From the IMG/VR virus record IMGVR_UViG_3300035666_000025, positions 1 through 56,592 of that record: 56,592 bases of DNA; one strand, given 5' to 3'. The stretch is from a virus. The notes beneath the pieces are model-generated. The model was not told the origin of the DNA. It did not search any database and saw only the letters and a program-made list of their open reading frames with translations. The stretch's first letter is position 1, and every line of letters begins with the position of its first letter. Both the position numbers and the translations under genes were made by a program. Of this stretch, positions 49,238 through 56,567 are shown in pieces.

Positions 49238-50668
49238 TTAAGCCGCATAGGGATTGGTCTTCGTGATGCCAGCGTCGATCAGGTCTTCCTCGTCGTACTC
49301 GTCGGGCGGTGGCGGGTCGATACTCAGCCAGCCAGCATCGCGCAGGTATCTCAGGGCCTGGCTGAAGGCGTCAACGAAATCGTCGTGCGTGGTCTGCGGG
49401 AAGCTGCAGATCTGCGTGATCATGGCCTCAGCCCAGTCGCGGACAAAGCCAGCATTGACGCTCGACTCGGGCACATACACCCTTCCTGCTTTCACGACGT
49501 TGGCCACAATGCTCAGGCGCTGGATCTTGTCGGCGTTGCCAGGGTTGTACTTGCGCACCGGGATGTGAGCACGCTGCAGGTCCTGGATGAGCACGATGCC
49601 CGCGGCCTTGTCCTCGACCAGCACCAGGTCAACACGCTTGGCGTCCTTGCCCTCACCAAACACGATCTCGTACTCGTCTAATACTTTAGGCTTAAGGTCC
49701 GGATACTGCAGCCGGTCTTGCCAGGCATCGATGATCAGCACGCGCATGCCGCCGTCTTCTGGCTTGTACACGCCAAAGGTAATGCAGGCTGTGGGGTCGT
49801 TGACCGTCTTCTCCGTGAAGGCACAGTCGTAGGATTGGATGATGTACTCAAGCTTGGGCAGCGGCTTGTCTGCCGGCCAGAGCTTGAACCAATCCCTGCG
49901 GACAATGCCGCCCTCCTCGGGGTCGATGATCTCAGCGTAGATCTCCTGCCTGCCCAGGTTCGTGCCCTCGTACTGCAGGATCTGCCGCTTGAAGTTGTCG
50001 GACAGGTTCTCAAGGTTCGTGTAGGTGCTGGCCGTGGTCAGCGTTACATCGTCACCCTCGCGGCCAATCAGATCTAGGATCAAGTCACGAGGCTTTGGCG
50101 TGGTCGTGCAGATCAGCCTGGTCTTCATATCAGGCAGCTTCAAGCGCATGCCAAACTGGATCTGGTCCCAGGCTTCCTGGATGTACTCCCATGCTGCCAA
50201 CTCGTCGAGCCAGCCGCCATGGAACTGCGGGCCGCGGAAGCGCTCGGGTTCGCTAGCGGGTATGCCCTTGATCAAGCTGCCGTTGGTAAGCCTGAGTTCA
50301 TGCAAGGCTTTATTGTAGTCGGCTATCAGGACTGACGGAATGACCTGCAGGAGGCCCGAGTCACCCTCGAAGCATGTAGACCTCACGTCACTGCTCGTTG
50401 GAGCCGCTACGAGCCATCTCGTGGCTTTGTGGGTCCATGCCCACCAGGCGATCTGCTCTGCTGCCGTTCTTGTCTTGCCGGCACCGCGGCCTGCAAGCAT
50501 GAGCCAGATCGACCACCAATCACCTGTCGGTAGGATCTGGTGCTTGAGCGCTCGCGTGAGCCACATCATGCGCCAGGCCCAAGCTGCAGCCTGGTCAGCA
50601 GGTAGGCGCGTGTACTCTGCCCGTACCTGCGGGTCTCTCAGCAACTGCTCGAGGTCACTTGTCCCCAA
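49238..50668 (-). CDS. Terminase large subunit
   Basis: A 476-aa protein. The ATPase has Walker A AGRGAGKT (59-66) and Walker B GGWLDE with the catalytic Glu at 156, plus the coupling ICTTTPKP motif (186-193). The RNase H-like nuclease has Asp281 (QSYDCAFTE), Glu352 (LVLVEDKAAG) and the terminal DDFVDAFSQAL Asp. It packages DNA into the prohead and cuts concatemers. It overlaps the small-subunit gene. The enzymatic sites are intact. Confidence 0.92.
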   Translation of the reverse strand: MGTSDLEQLLRDPQVRAEYTRLPADQAAAWAWRMMWLTRALKHQILPTGDWWSIWLMLAGRGAGKTRTAAEQIAWWAWTHKATRWLVAAPTSSDVRSTCFEGDSGLLQVIPSVLIADYNKALHELRLTNGSLIKGIPASEPERFRGPQFHGGWLDELAAWEYIQEAWDQIQFGMRLKLPDMKTRLICTTTPKPRDLILDLIGREGDDVTLTTASTYTNLENLSDNFKRQILQYEGTNLGRQEIYAEIIDPEEGGIVRRDWFKLWPADKPLPKLEYIIQSYDCAFTEKTVNDPTACITFGVYKPEDGGMRVLIIDAWQDRLQYPDLKPKVLDEYEIVFGEGKDAKRVDLVLVEDKAAGIVLIQDLQRAHIPVRKYNPGNADKIQRLSIVANVVKAGRVYVPESSVNAGFVRDWAEAMITQICSFPQTTHDDFVDAFSQALRYLRDAGWLSIDPPPPDEYDEEDLIDAGITKTNPYAA

Positions 50669-51197
50669 GTTGCCTCTTCGCCTCGAGGTTCTTCAGCATG
50701 GCGTCGAAGATCGATACGTCAGCCTTAACCTCGAGCGGGTTGTCAGCGTCGCCCGCCATGGTCACGCGGTCACCGTACTTCTTGGGGTTCCATTTGGCCA
50801 GCAGCTTGAGCCTGGTCTCGATCTGAAGCTTGCGGTGGCCAAGCATGTCCTCAGTCGTTACTGATACGCCATCTTCGTGCTCGATTCGCTTCTTGCCAAA
50901 GTTTGGCGTGTCGGCAATCTCAAGGCATTCCTCAGCCATTTTGTCGTAGCCAATTTCCCGTGCTCGCGCGATGGCTGCGGAAAGACCGGCGCTCGCCGCC
51001 CCAGAAACATCATCCTGGTACATCCAATCGTAAATGGTTCGCCAGGCTGGCATACCCTCTTGTCTGCATATCTCTCTTAGTGGAATACCTTCACTTAGCT
51101 GCTCTACGATCTTGGTGGCTATCTCAGGTGTGTACTTGCTTGGCCGGCCTGTTTTGCGCGGCGCAGCATCATCTTTGGGTTTTGCGGTCTTGGCCAT
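50655..51197 (-). CDS. Terminase small subunit
   Basis: I chose ATG 51197, which overlaps the HTH gene stop (TGATG); an upstream GTG is possible. About 180 aa. An N-terminal helix-turn-helix is present (EIATKIVEQLSEGIPLREIC, AWRTIYDWMYQDD) for DNA recognition, followed by an oligomerisation helix pair (AAIARAREIGYDKMAEECLE, GHRKLQIETRLKLLAKWNPK) ending in YGD. This is the layout of Sf6-type TerS. It overlaps TerL by 14 bp. Confidence 0.85.
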   Translation of the reverse strand: MAKTAKPKDDAAPRKTGRPSKYTPEIATKIVEQLSEGIPLREICRQEGMPAWRTIYDWMYQDDVSGAASAGLSAAIARAREIGYDKMAEECLEIADTPNFGKKRIEHEDGVSVTTEDMLGHRKLQIETRLKLLAKWNPKKYGDRVTMAGDADNPLEVKADVSIFDAMLKNLEAKRQLGDK

Positions 51198-51448
51198 CAC
51201 AATCTCTCAGTGACTTGTTTGGCCGGATCTTGCCACTCTGTTTGTTGCGAGACAAGCCTCCCTAGTGTTTCGCGGATTACGGGCTGCATGCGCAGTGCCG
51301 TCTTGTATCCGGGATTGGCTATGCCCTTCTCCAGGCGATGCAGCGTTGGTCGTGATGTGCCTACCAACTCAGCGAACTGTTCTTGGTTGAGGTTTAGCGC
51401 GGCGCGGGTTGCTCTTACTGATGCGGCGAACTGTTCAAGCGTTTGCAT
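51197..51448 (-). CDS. Cro/CI-like HTH regulator
   Basis: An 83-aa protein with an HTH_3 fold: VRATRAALNLNQEQFAELVG, TSRPTLHRLEKGIANPGYKT. It is the first gene of the long late region, and its stop overlaps TerS. A 10-bp perfect palindrome lies 15 nt before its start, and a terminator lies further upstream. It probably controls the late region or itself; it could also be a XRE-type phage repressor. The DNA-binding call is strong. Confidence 0.75.
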   Translation of the reverse strand: MQTLEQFAASVRATRAALNLNQEQFAELVGTSRPTLHRLEKGIANPGYKTALRMQPVIRETLGRLVSQQTEWQDPAKQVTERL

Positions 51449-51462
51449 GCGTGATCATCATG

Positions 51463-51472
51463 AGTTGCAACT
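51463..51472 (-). promoter_or_regulatory. Candidate operator palindrome AGTTGCAACT
   Basis: A perfect 10-bp palindrome sits between the terminator and the HTH gene start. Length and position suit a Cro/CI-like site for autoregulation. No promoter boxes with good spacing are obvious, so this is a candidate only. Confidence 0.4.
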
Positions 51473-51495
51473 GCTTGATTTTACTATGCTTTAGC

Positions 51496-51525
51496 ACAAA
51501 AAGAAACCCCGCCATTGCGGCGGGG
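51496..51525 (-). terminator. Intrinsic terminator ending the replication operon
   Basis: On the minus strand, CCCCGCC-GCAAT-GGCGGGG (stem 51507-51525, read right to left) is followed by UUUCUUUUUG. A 7-bp GC stem plus U-rich tail is a textbook intrinsic terminator. It separates the replication operon (from about 56.6 kb) from the late region starting at 51448. Confidence 0.8.
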
Positions 51526-51571
51526 AAAATCGTCGGGAAGATTCAACAGGAGACTCACACATGGACTACTC

Positions 51572-51661
51572 TTCTGAGTCTAAGTCCTCTTCCTGTTCTG
51601 CGTCAAGCCGCTCTTGGTCATATTCCCAAAGCTGCCGATCAAGCCACCAGTCATAGTTCAT
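51572..51661 (-). CDS. Micropeptide (29 aa), acidic
   Basis: ATG 51661 lies 8 nt after an AAGGAG SD and overlaps the previous gene's end. The 29-codon frame encodes MNYDWWLDRQLWEYDQERLD followed by an acidic end (EQEEDLDSEE). Trp-rich acidic small proteins are frequent in phage replication operons and are often anti-host factors. Support is the strong SD and composition only. Confidence 0.4.
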
Positions 51662-51833
51662 CTTGAGTCTCCTTAATGTATTCGCCAATCGCCTGGTGCA
51701 GTTCACGAAGCTGCTCTTGGTTGAGGTGAACGCTGGCGTGTGCGCCTACCTTCCAAATCGAGAGCCACAAACCTCCCTCGTATTCGCTCAGGTTGATCTT
51801 GTCGTAGTTTTCTGTCTTGATGCTGTGTTCCAT
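51651..51833 (-). CDS. Hypothetical protein (60 aa)
   Basis: A 60-aa product with beta strands and a C-terminal helix (GGLWLSIWKVGAHASVHLNQ, ELHQAIGEYIKE). GGAG lies before its ATG. It is preceded by a UNCG hairpin at 51850-51863. No family is recognised. Confidence 0.55.
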   Translation of the reverse strand: MEHSIKTENYDKINLSEYEGGLWLSIWKVGAHASVHLNQEQLRELHQAIGEYIKETQDEL

Positions 51834-51849
51834 GATGTTCTCCGTGTAA

Positions 51850-51863
51850 GGGGCCGTAGCCCC
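51850..51863 (-). promoter_or_regulatory. Intercistronic UACG hairpin
   Basis: On the minus strand, GGGGC-UACG-GCCCC is a 5-bp GC stem closed by a C(UACG)G (UNCG-type) tetraloop. It lies 5 nt after the stop of the gene at 51869 and 16 nt before the next ATG. There is no U-tract. It is the same design as those at 35747 and 36786. Confidence 0.55.
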
Positions 51864-51868
51864 AGGTT

Positions 51869-52129
51869 TTAGTAGTTAACGATTGCATCCCAGCCATCTT
51901 GCGTCATGCGCACACAAGAATCTGCGCCGCGACCCCAGTGAATGACGAGGCCTGCATTGATCAAAGTGGTAAGGGTTCCCTTGTCTGATGCGTTTCTGAC
52001 AACTTCGCTGGTCCAGATCTCGCGGATGTCGGAAAAGTCTTCAGGCATTCTGCCGTTCAAAGGTTGATGCTCGTTGCACATAATGTTCTTGAGCATTTGA
52101 GCCTGGCCTGCTGTGAGTGTTGCATTCAT
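51869..52129 (-). CDS. Hypothetical protein (86 aa), winged-helix-like
   Basis: An 86-aa product with an N-terminal helix (LTAGQAQMLKNIMCNEH) and DIREIWTSEVVRNASDKGTL then TTLINAGLVIHWG. This is a helix-turn-helix plus wing-like order, as seen in small phage regulators that sense gene order or bind DNA. GGAG lies at proper distance. It is driven by the leader that is duplicated at 3.07 kb. Function is not known. Confidence 0.55.
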   Translation of the reverse strand: MNATLTAGQAQMLKNIMCNEHQPLNGRMPEDFSDIREIWTSEVVRNASDKGTLTTLINAGLVIHWGRGADSCVRMTQDGWDAIVNY

Positions 52130-52200
52130 TTGGTTTCTCCGTGTTGGTTACGCTGTTTGGTTACTACAGGCTCAATCGTAAACGCTTTTAGTCCACTTGT
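52130..52200 (-). promoter_or_regulatory. Leader homologous to the plus-strand leader at 3073-3148
   Basis: Read on the minus strand, ACAAGTGGACTAAA (52200-52187) is identical to plus-strand 3073-3086. The end of this leader, GTAAC(C/T)AACACGGAGAAA then C-A before ATG, also matches the plus-strand leader. The two leaders have similar length (about 70-77 nt) and precede unrelated genes. They probably share a promoter or regulator site. The motif overlaps the stop of the Ref-like gene. Confidence 0.55.
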
Positions 52201-52514
52201 GTGGGTGTGCGCCATCCGTCCGACAAGTGGTCATGATGCGCGACTAAACGGCGGGTAACGTGTAGCAACTCGGCCTCATCGACCTGGTAATGCTTGGTGA
52301 AAGCCTTCACACCCATGCCGTGGATGCCCGTGTTACCGCGGTGGTGTTCTGGGCATAGTGGTATGGCGTGGTAATGGCTCGCCTTCTGGCCCATGCCCGT
52401 GCCCTTGCGCGGGTGATGGATCTCTGCCGGCGTACCAGGCGTGCCCTGCAGGTGGCAAAGCACGCAGCCAATAGCCGAGAGCTTATCGAGGTGTTTCTTC
52501 TCGTCTGCCGTCAT
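52188..52514 (-). CDS. Ref-like HNH nuclease
   Basis: A 108-aa protein with zinc Cys17/Cys20 (CVLC), the EIHHPRKG motif (31-38) with a paired His, Cys54, and CPEHHRGNTGIHG. This is the arrangement of P1 Ref-type RecA-dependent nucleases. Such proteins cut DNA at RecA-bound loops. It is ATGA-coupled upstream. Together with the exonuclease at 2284 and the RusA-like resolvase, it suggests recombination-based replication. Confidence 0.75.
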   Translation of the reverse strand: MTADEKKHLDKLSAIGCVLCHLQGTPGTPAEIHHPRKGTGMGQKASHYHAIPLCPEHHRGNTGIHGMGVKAFTKHYQVDEAELLHVTRRLVAHHDHLSDGWRTPTQVD

Positions 52515-52675
52515 TTGCGCCCACCTATGCCTGCAGCGTAACGCAGGCCTGCAGCGAACCCCTCGCCCCAGCCAGCCTTGTAAACGACCTGGCTCCAGCC
52601 ATGATCATCTTCAATCGCTGCAGATCCGAGAAACTCAGACATGCGCTGCAGCATGGTTTCCCTCATGAAGTTCAT
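52511..52675 (-). CDS. Hypothetical protein (54 aa)
   Basis: I chose ATG 52675, which lies just past the stop of the upstream gene; the open frame extends upstream to 52768 but that part overlaps the upstream gene. The product MNFMRETMLQRMSEFLGSAA...WGEGFAAGLRYAAG is helical. No family is recognised. Confidence 0.5.
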   Translation of the reverse strand: MNFMRETMLQRMSEFLGSAAIEDDHGWSQVVYKAGWGEGFAAGLRYAAGIGGRK

Positions 52676-52680
52676 GCCGT

Positions 52681-53022
52681 CTAAATGGTCGCTCTCCCCT
52701 CCGCTCTCAGGTTGGCTTGTTGCGTGCGGTAGATCTCGATCCTTGCCTGTGCTGCTATCAGATCCCATCTCAATTTCTCCTCAATTTGAACTGCTTGTTT
52801 AATTGCTAAAAGCAATTCTTGATATTCAGGGTGGGCGTAAGCCTCCCTTTCTTGAGCGCCAAGTGCGGCCTCAATTGATTGCTTCATCAAAATCGCCTTC
52901 TTGCTCTTACGAAATTCCTCAAGGTAAACGCGCTGCGCCTTGGCGTCAGCAAATTGCGACGCATGCTTGATGATGTAGTCAACCGCGGCATGCGGATCGC
53001 GGTTAGGTTTGTCAGTTTCCAT
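52681..53022 (-). CDS. Conserved phage hypothetical protein (113 aa)
   Basis: I chose ATG 53022, preceded by GGAGGGG; the frame continues upstream to 53046. It is helical (HAAVDYIIKHASQFADAKAQ, RVYLEEFRKSKKAILM, ELLLAIKQAVQIEEKLRW). This pattern occurs beside Holliday-resolvase genes in several phages, with no function known. Confidence 0.6.
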   Translation of the reverse strand: METDKPNRDPHAAVDYIIKHASQFADAKAQRVYLEEFRKSKKAILMKQSIEAALGAQEREAYAHPEYQELLLAIKQAVQIEEKLRWDLIAAQARIEIYRTQQANLRAEGRATI

Positions 53023-53227
53023 CAGTGCCCCTCCAAGGTCCGCCATAAGCGCTTGAAATCCAAAATCCTGCGTGGTTGATACTCATCCCCATCCCTTCCA
53101 TTTCATCGCGTGTTTTGCACCTACGGCTCACCCCAAAATCGCCTGTGCGGTGCTTATCAAAGGCAAAGGTCGAATTGAAATACTCCTTGCACCCCTGACA
53201 CTGGTTCCTGTCACCCGTTAATTTCAT
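53012..53227 (-). CDS. Small phage zinc-finger protein (71 aa)
   Basis: I chose ATG 53227; an in-frame GTG at 53233 lies in the repeat. The protein has CQGCKEYFNSTFAFDKHRTG then RRC, a C-x2-C...H...C zinc finger, and a Gly/Trp-rich end. The repeat unit AGGGGTGAAC directly before the ATG supplies the SD. It is probably a small DNA- or protein-binding factor in recombination. Confidence 0.65.
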   Translation of the reverse strand: MKLTGDRNQCQGCKEYFNSTFAFDKHRTGDFGVSRRCKTRDEMEGMGMSINHAGFWISSAYGGPWRGTDGN

Positions 53228-53385
53228 GTTCACCCCTATGTTCGCCCCTGTTCGCCCCTGTTCGCCCCCCGTTCACCCCTGTTCTCCCCTATGTCCACCC
53301 TTCTGTCCACCCTGCTTTTGCCCCTAAATTCGCCGTTTGTTCGCCCCTAGTGTTCGCCCCCTGTTCGCCCCTGGTGTACACCCTC
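53228..53385 (-). repeat. Array of 10-12 bp units AGGGG(C/T)GAAC
   Basis: About eleven imperfect copies of AGGGG-Y-GAAC(A) (minus-strand reading) lie with 10-12 bp periodicity. The array covers the gap between RusA and the zinc-finger gene and runs about 100 bp into the rusA 3' end, giving the repetitive RusA C-terminus (RGEQGANTRGEQTAN). It could be an iteron-like origin, a protein-binding array, or a slippage-expanded sequence. Confidence 0.65.
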
Positions 53386-53756
53386 ACCTTCACCATGCCG
53401 GCAATCGTTGCCTTGTAAATCCTCAGATCCTCGATCTGACTGTCGTCCTCCCACACCCCTGCATGCGTCAGTGAGTCCAACAGCGACTTCAGCACGTTGT
53501 CCAGATCCCGCTTCCTCTTGTCTGGCGGGAAGGCCTCGATCTCTACGCGTAAAGGTCCAGCCTGCTTGAGATACTGCTGCTTCATCGCGGCTTCCATCAC
53601 TAGCTCGTTTGCCACCTTGCGGTAGATCTTGCCCACTCCTGAAACGTACACGGTGGCGAGCCTGCCAACCACTTTGTGCCGCCAGTAGGTGTTTATGGTT
53701 GGTGGCCATGGCAGCGTGACCTCAAAAATCGGCGTCGAATCGGTAGGGGTTTGCAC
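53289..53756 (-). CDS. RusA-like Holliday junction resolvase
   Basis: I chose GTG 53756, preceded by GGAG eight bases upstream; a TTG at 53792 would add 12 aa and deeper overlap. About 155 aa. The RusA pattern is FEVTLPWPPTINTYW, a Lys/Arg-containing dimer helix, then PPDKRKRDLDNVLKSLLDSL...DDSQIEDL with the conserved Asp residues. It resolves Holliday junctions. The end is extended by the repeat array. It overlaps the helicase gene. Confidence 0.8.
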   Translation of the reverse strand: MQTPTDSTPIFEVTLPWPPTINTYWRHKVVGRLATVYVSGVGKIYRKVANELVMEAAMKQQYLKQAGPLRVEIEAFPPDKRKRDLDNVLKSLLDSLTHAGVWEDDSQIEDLRIYKATIAGMVKVRVYTRGEQGANTRGEQTANLGAKAGWTEGWT

Positions 53757-54630
53757 CGGCTTGCTCCAAAAATTGTTGTGAATTGCGATCAAACCAAAGT
53801 CTTAACCGCGGCTCATGTTCGCCATTTCTTTGCTTCTCACACAGCAGCATCGCATCGGGTTCATCGATGTCTACCATTTGACCGGCCTCGAGCAGCCGCT
53901 CTTTTTTCTTGTTTCGCCACATCATGAACACGTTATCGACCTGGTCAGCGATGCTGCCGCTGCCCTTCATGTCCACCTTCTGGGGCATCGCTTCATCCGT
54001 TGAGCCTTTGCGTATGTGGTGGACAAGATGGACGTGCAAGCCGGTATCTCTGGCCAAGTTTGTGCAATCGCTCACGAAGTCTTTCTGGCTGTTGTAATCG
54101 TCTTCGCCCTTAACGCACTTCATGAGCGAGTCAATGAAATAGTCATGCACCTGGAAATTGGTTGCAGCGTAGTGGCCAACGCCGATGACTTGCTGCCGGG
54201 TGCTCTCACCCTGCTTGTCGTAAAACCAAAGCCGGTTACCAACCCAGCGGGCAAAGTCTTCGTAATGCTCAACGCCAGGGAATTGCGTGCCAGAAAACTG
54301 GCGGACCATGCGCTGCAGCGTTGTGGTCGGTTTCATTTCAAAGCTTGCAATCAACACGTTGCGCTTTTGGGCTAGCAGTTGCAACGCAATCATGCCAGTG
54401 ATCAAGCTTTTGCCTGAGCCGTTCTGGCCAGCATAGACCGTGACTTCACTAGAGCGAAACGAGAACCGTTCCCTGAGCTTGCCCCAAGGCATAACCACGG
54501 GCGGCTCCGGCGTGGCCCTGAGCATGTCAATCGCTTGCTCGATGATGTCCTTGGCTGGCCGTAGCATGACCGAGGCTTCCATTTGCTCATACCAGATTTG
54601 AAAATCAACGTCGTTAGGTATCGTGTTCAT
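53722..54630 (-). CDS. DnaB-like replicative helicase domain protein
   Basis: A 302-aa protein with a RecA-type ATPase core: Walker A GQNGSGKS (68-75), FEMKPTTTLQRM, the catalytic-region TGLHVHLVHHIRKGS (Walker B strand and H motif), SGSIADQVDNVFMMW. There is no N-terminal primase zinc finger and it is shorter than DnaB. Together with the DUF1376/DnaT-like protein two genes upstream it probably starts replication. It is ATGA-coupled to the previous gene. Confidence 0.8.
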   Translation of the reverse strand: MNTIPNDVDFQIWYEQMEASVMLRPAKDIIEQAIDMLRATPEPPVVMPWGKLRERFSFRSSEVTVYAGQNGSGKSLITGMIALQLLAQKRNVLIASFEMKPTTTLQRMVRQFSGTQFPGVEHYEDFARWVGNRLWFYDKQGESTRQQVIGVGHYAATNFQVHDYFIDSLMKCVKGEDDYNSQKDFVSDCTNLARDTGLHVHLVHHIRKGSTDEAMPQKVDMKGSGSIADQVDNVFMMWRNKKKERLLEAGQMVDIDEPDAMLLCEKQRNGEHEPRLRLWFDRNSQQFLEQAGANPYRFDADF

Positions 54631-54923
54631 GCGTCAATCTCCGAATCCCATAGAAGGCCTGGAGTCGTTTCGCGGTAGTGAGCGAATATCCTGGCAGCAC
54701 CAAATCGTTTTAATGCCTCTACGGCCCTAAAAACGGCCTCAGAATCGATTCCTGTGACGTGGACTACCAAACCCCTGGCCCAACGGTAGTCGCGATCAGT
54801 AGGGCTAGCAACGACAACAGGGATCGGCAGCGATGGATCAGGCTTGCCGTCAAACTCCACAAAAACGGCGCGGGGCCGGTTAGAGGAAAGCTGGCAAGCA
54901 ATCACAAATTCGTGCCCCCTCAT
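54627..54923 (-). CDS. Hypothetical protein (98 aa) in replication operon
   Basis: A 98-aa alpha/beta product (HEFVIACQLSSNRPRAVFVE, DYRWARGLVVHVTGID, SEAVFRAVEALKRFGAARIF). It lies between the loader-like gene and the helicase, with ATGA overlaps on both sides. No family is recognised; the position suggests a replication accessory. Confidence 0.55.
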   Translation of the reverse strand: MRGHEFVIACQLSSNRPRAVFVEFDGKPDPSLPIPVVVASPTDRDYRWARGLVVHVTGIDSEAVFRAVEALKRFGAARIFAHYRETTPGLLWDSEIDA

Positions 54924-55591
54924 AGCGCACCTGCATACGGATTGATTGCAGCAGGCTTGGCTGGACCTTGCTTTTCATTGAGCACCCAATTCTTGAACGT
55001 CTTATCCCAATCAAGCTTGGTTGCATCCTTGCCTGACTTAGCTTGCCAGTAGTTCATGAACGACATAACCGTGGTTCTCAAGTTCAAGTCTGGCCTTTCC
55101 TTACGAGCAAAAGCAATCAACTCATCACTTGGTTCCCAATCAGCAGGCAAGCGCGTAGCGCGGCTCTCTCTGGTTCTTGGTTCTTGGTTCTTGGTTGCTA
55201 TTGGGGTAGCATTGCCCTCCCTTATGCCCTCCCCATTACCCTCCCCATTAGGTAGGCTATACCCACCCTCTTGCCTGGCTTTATCCCACCTAATGCGTGC
55301 CCCTTTGGCCCCGCCATCCTTTTGCTTAGTGAACGAAGCAATCTCCTTGTCGCAGCGCTTGTTGGTGTAGCAATCGCCCTGCAAAACAAAAAATTCTTTC
55401 AGTAAGCCGTCAATTTCAACTACTGCTCCAGGCATGCGAATAAGCCTGGCAATCCTAGCTGGATCGTTGGGCAGGGGCTTTTGGTTTAAGTAATACAGGT
55501 CGAGCATGCGCCTGTATGCAAGGTCCTCAGTATCAGTGAGGTGGCTAGTGTGGGCCTGATAATCCCCCACATGGAACGGATAGAAACGCAT
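54920..55591 (-). CDS. DUF1376 / DnaT-like replication initiator or helicase loader
   Basis: I chose ATG 55591, with GAGG at better spacing than ATG 55594. The N-terminal domain (RFYPFHVGDYQAHTSHLTDT, EDLAYRRMLDLYYLNQKPLP) is DUF1376, found in phage replication-initiation proteins. A flexible middle follows, then a C-terminal DnaT-like region (LPADWEPSDELIAFARKERP, MNYWQAKSGKDATKLDWDKT, FKNWV), typical of helicase-loader DNA-binding ends. The pairing with a DnaB-like helicase supports a role in loading. The origin itself is not identified. Confidence 0.8.
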   Translation of the reverse strand: MRFYPFHVGDYQAHTSHLTDTEDLAYRRMLDLYYLNQKPLPNDPARIARLIRMPGAVVEIDGLLKEFFVLQGDCYTNKRCDKEIASFTKQKDGGAKGARIRWDKARQEGGYSLPNGEGNGEGIREGNATPIATKNQEPRTRESRATRLPADWEPSDELIAFARKERPDLNLRTTVMSFMNYWQAKSGKDATKLDWDKTFKNWVLNEKQGPAKPAAINPYAGAL

Positions 55592-55696
55592 CATAACCCT
55601 CGTCAAAGGCTTATCGTCACTGAGGTTGGGCGTTGGCAGGGGGGTGACGAATCCCCTTTTCGCTCCGTCGAGCTAGCCATGCCCTGTGGACTTTAC

Positions 55697-55963
55697 CTAA
55701 TGCTTGGTTGGTGTGCAAGCAAAAGTTTGGATCATCTCGCGCAGCTTGCTATCGACATCTGACCAATAGCTTTCAAAGGCTGCGGCACCGTTGTTCTCAG
55801 CAATACCTAGGCAGATCTTAGTCAGCATCGTGAGCGCTACGCTGTTGAAGACTTGCTCGGCAAAGTTACTGTCATGCTGCTCTTCAATAAGATCGATGTG
55901 ATGACCGATGCTTTTGACCATCGCAAAAGCTGTCTTGGCTATCTCAATCTCGGTCTTAGTCAT
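55697..55963 (-). CDS. Hypothetical protein (88 aa)
   Basis: An 88-aa helical protein (IEIAKTAFAMVKSIGHHIDL, FNSVALTMLTKICLGIAEN). It has a 100-nt gap to the next gene, and its start overlaps the zincin stop (ATGA). No known family. The gap 55,592-55,696 contains an imperfect GGGG...CCCC hairpin but no clear promoter. Confidence 0.55.
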   Translation of the reverse strand: MTKTEIEIAKTAFAMVKSIGHHIDLIEEQHDSNFAEQVFNSVALTMLTKICLGIAENNGAAAFESYWSDVDSKLREMIQTFACTPTKH

Positions 55964-56325
55964 TTTATGATTCTCCCCAATCGGTTCAGGACTGCGTGCT
56001 CTTGAGCCACTACCAGATCATGGTTCGGGTTTTGCATTTTGGCTGCCGTTTCGCACAAATCCGCAAGCAGCAAGTGCAACACCTCATGAATTGCTAGTGT
56101 TTCGACATTGGTAATAAAACCAAAGTCCCCTTCGGAGTTAATTGTCAACCGTATCGATGCATTCTTGCTGACCGTGTTGTATTGCGTTTGTGCGGCAATT
56201 CCATTCCCGATCTGCTCATGCGTGATCGACAAATGCCACTCGGTCATGCCTAATTCATTGATCAATGACTGCACTTTGGCAGCAAACCGCTTAAAATCTG
56301 AAGCTAAAAAAATATGGGTTTTCAC
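55960..56325 (-). CDS. Zincin-like metallopeptidase domain protein
   Basis: A 121-aa protein starting at GTG 56325 (overlapping the upstream stop). HEVLH (80-84) in TLAIHEVLHLLLADL is a HExxH zinc-protease motif, followed by helix with QEHAVLNRL (Glu109) as a possible third ligand. The layout resembles SprT-like or small phage zincins. It may cut a host or phage protein. The active-site motif is seen; function is inferred. Confidence 0.65.
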   Translation of the reverse strand: MKTHIFLASDFKRFAAKVQSLINELGMTEWHLSITHEQIGNGIAAQTQYNTVSKNASIRLTINSEGDFGFITNVETLAIHEVLHLLLADLCETAAKMQNPNHDLVVAQEHAVLNRLGRIIK

Positions 56326-56567
56326 TGCTTACCCCTTGCTCGTATGGCGGCGGCGCATCTCTCAATCGTTGGCCCATGCGTCAATGCTTTTGAATCTTTT
56401 GGCAAAGGAATATCCTCACACACCTTTGCACACGCAGAACGCTCAGCAGCAGCAACAAGGGCGGCGAATGCTTCAAGCTGCCCTTCCCAACAAGTCCACC
56501 CAAGGCCATACTTTGCGATCCCCGCCTTCCGCGCCATCTTGACTATGTCTTCTTGGGCCATGCTCAC
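56322..56567 (-). CDS. Small conserved phage protein (81 aa)
   Basis: An 81-aa protein from GTG 56567 (GTGA overlap with the upstream gene). The core LEAFAALVAAAERSACAKVC and the ending (ERCAAAIRARGK) are common in phage genomes; function is unknown. The partial gene to its right ends in a similar A-x-A-I-R motif, suggesting tandem paralogues. Confidence 0.65.
   Translation of the reverse strand: MSMAQEDIVKMARKAGIAKYGLGWTCWEGQLEAFAALVAAAERSACAKVCEDIPLPKDSKALTHGPTIERCAAAIRARGKQ

Noticed and set aside
55655-55681. Imperfect GGGG...CCCCTTTT hairpin on the plus strand
   Set aside because: The stem is 4 bp with a 9-nt loop and no plus-strand gene precedes it, so it is not a convincing terminator.
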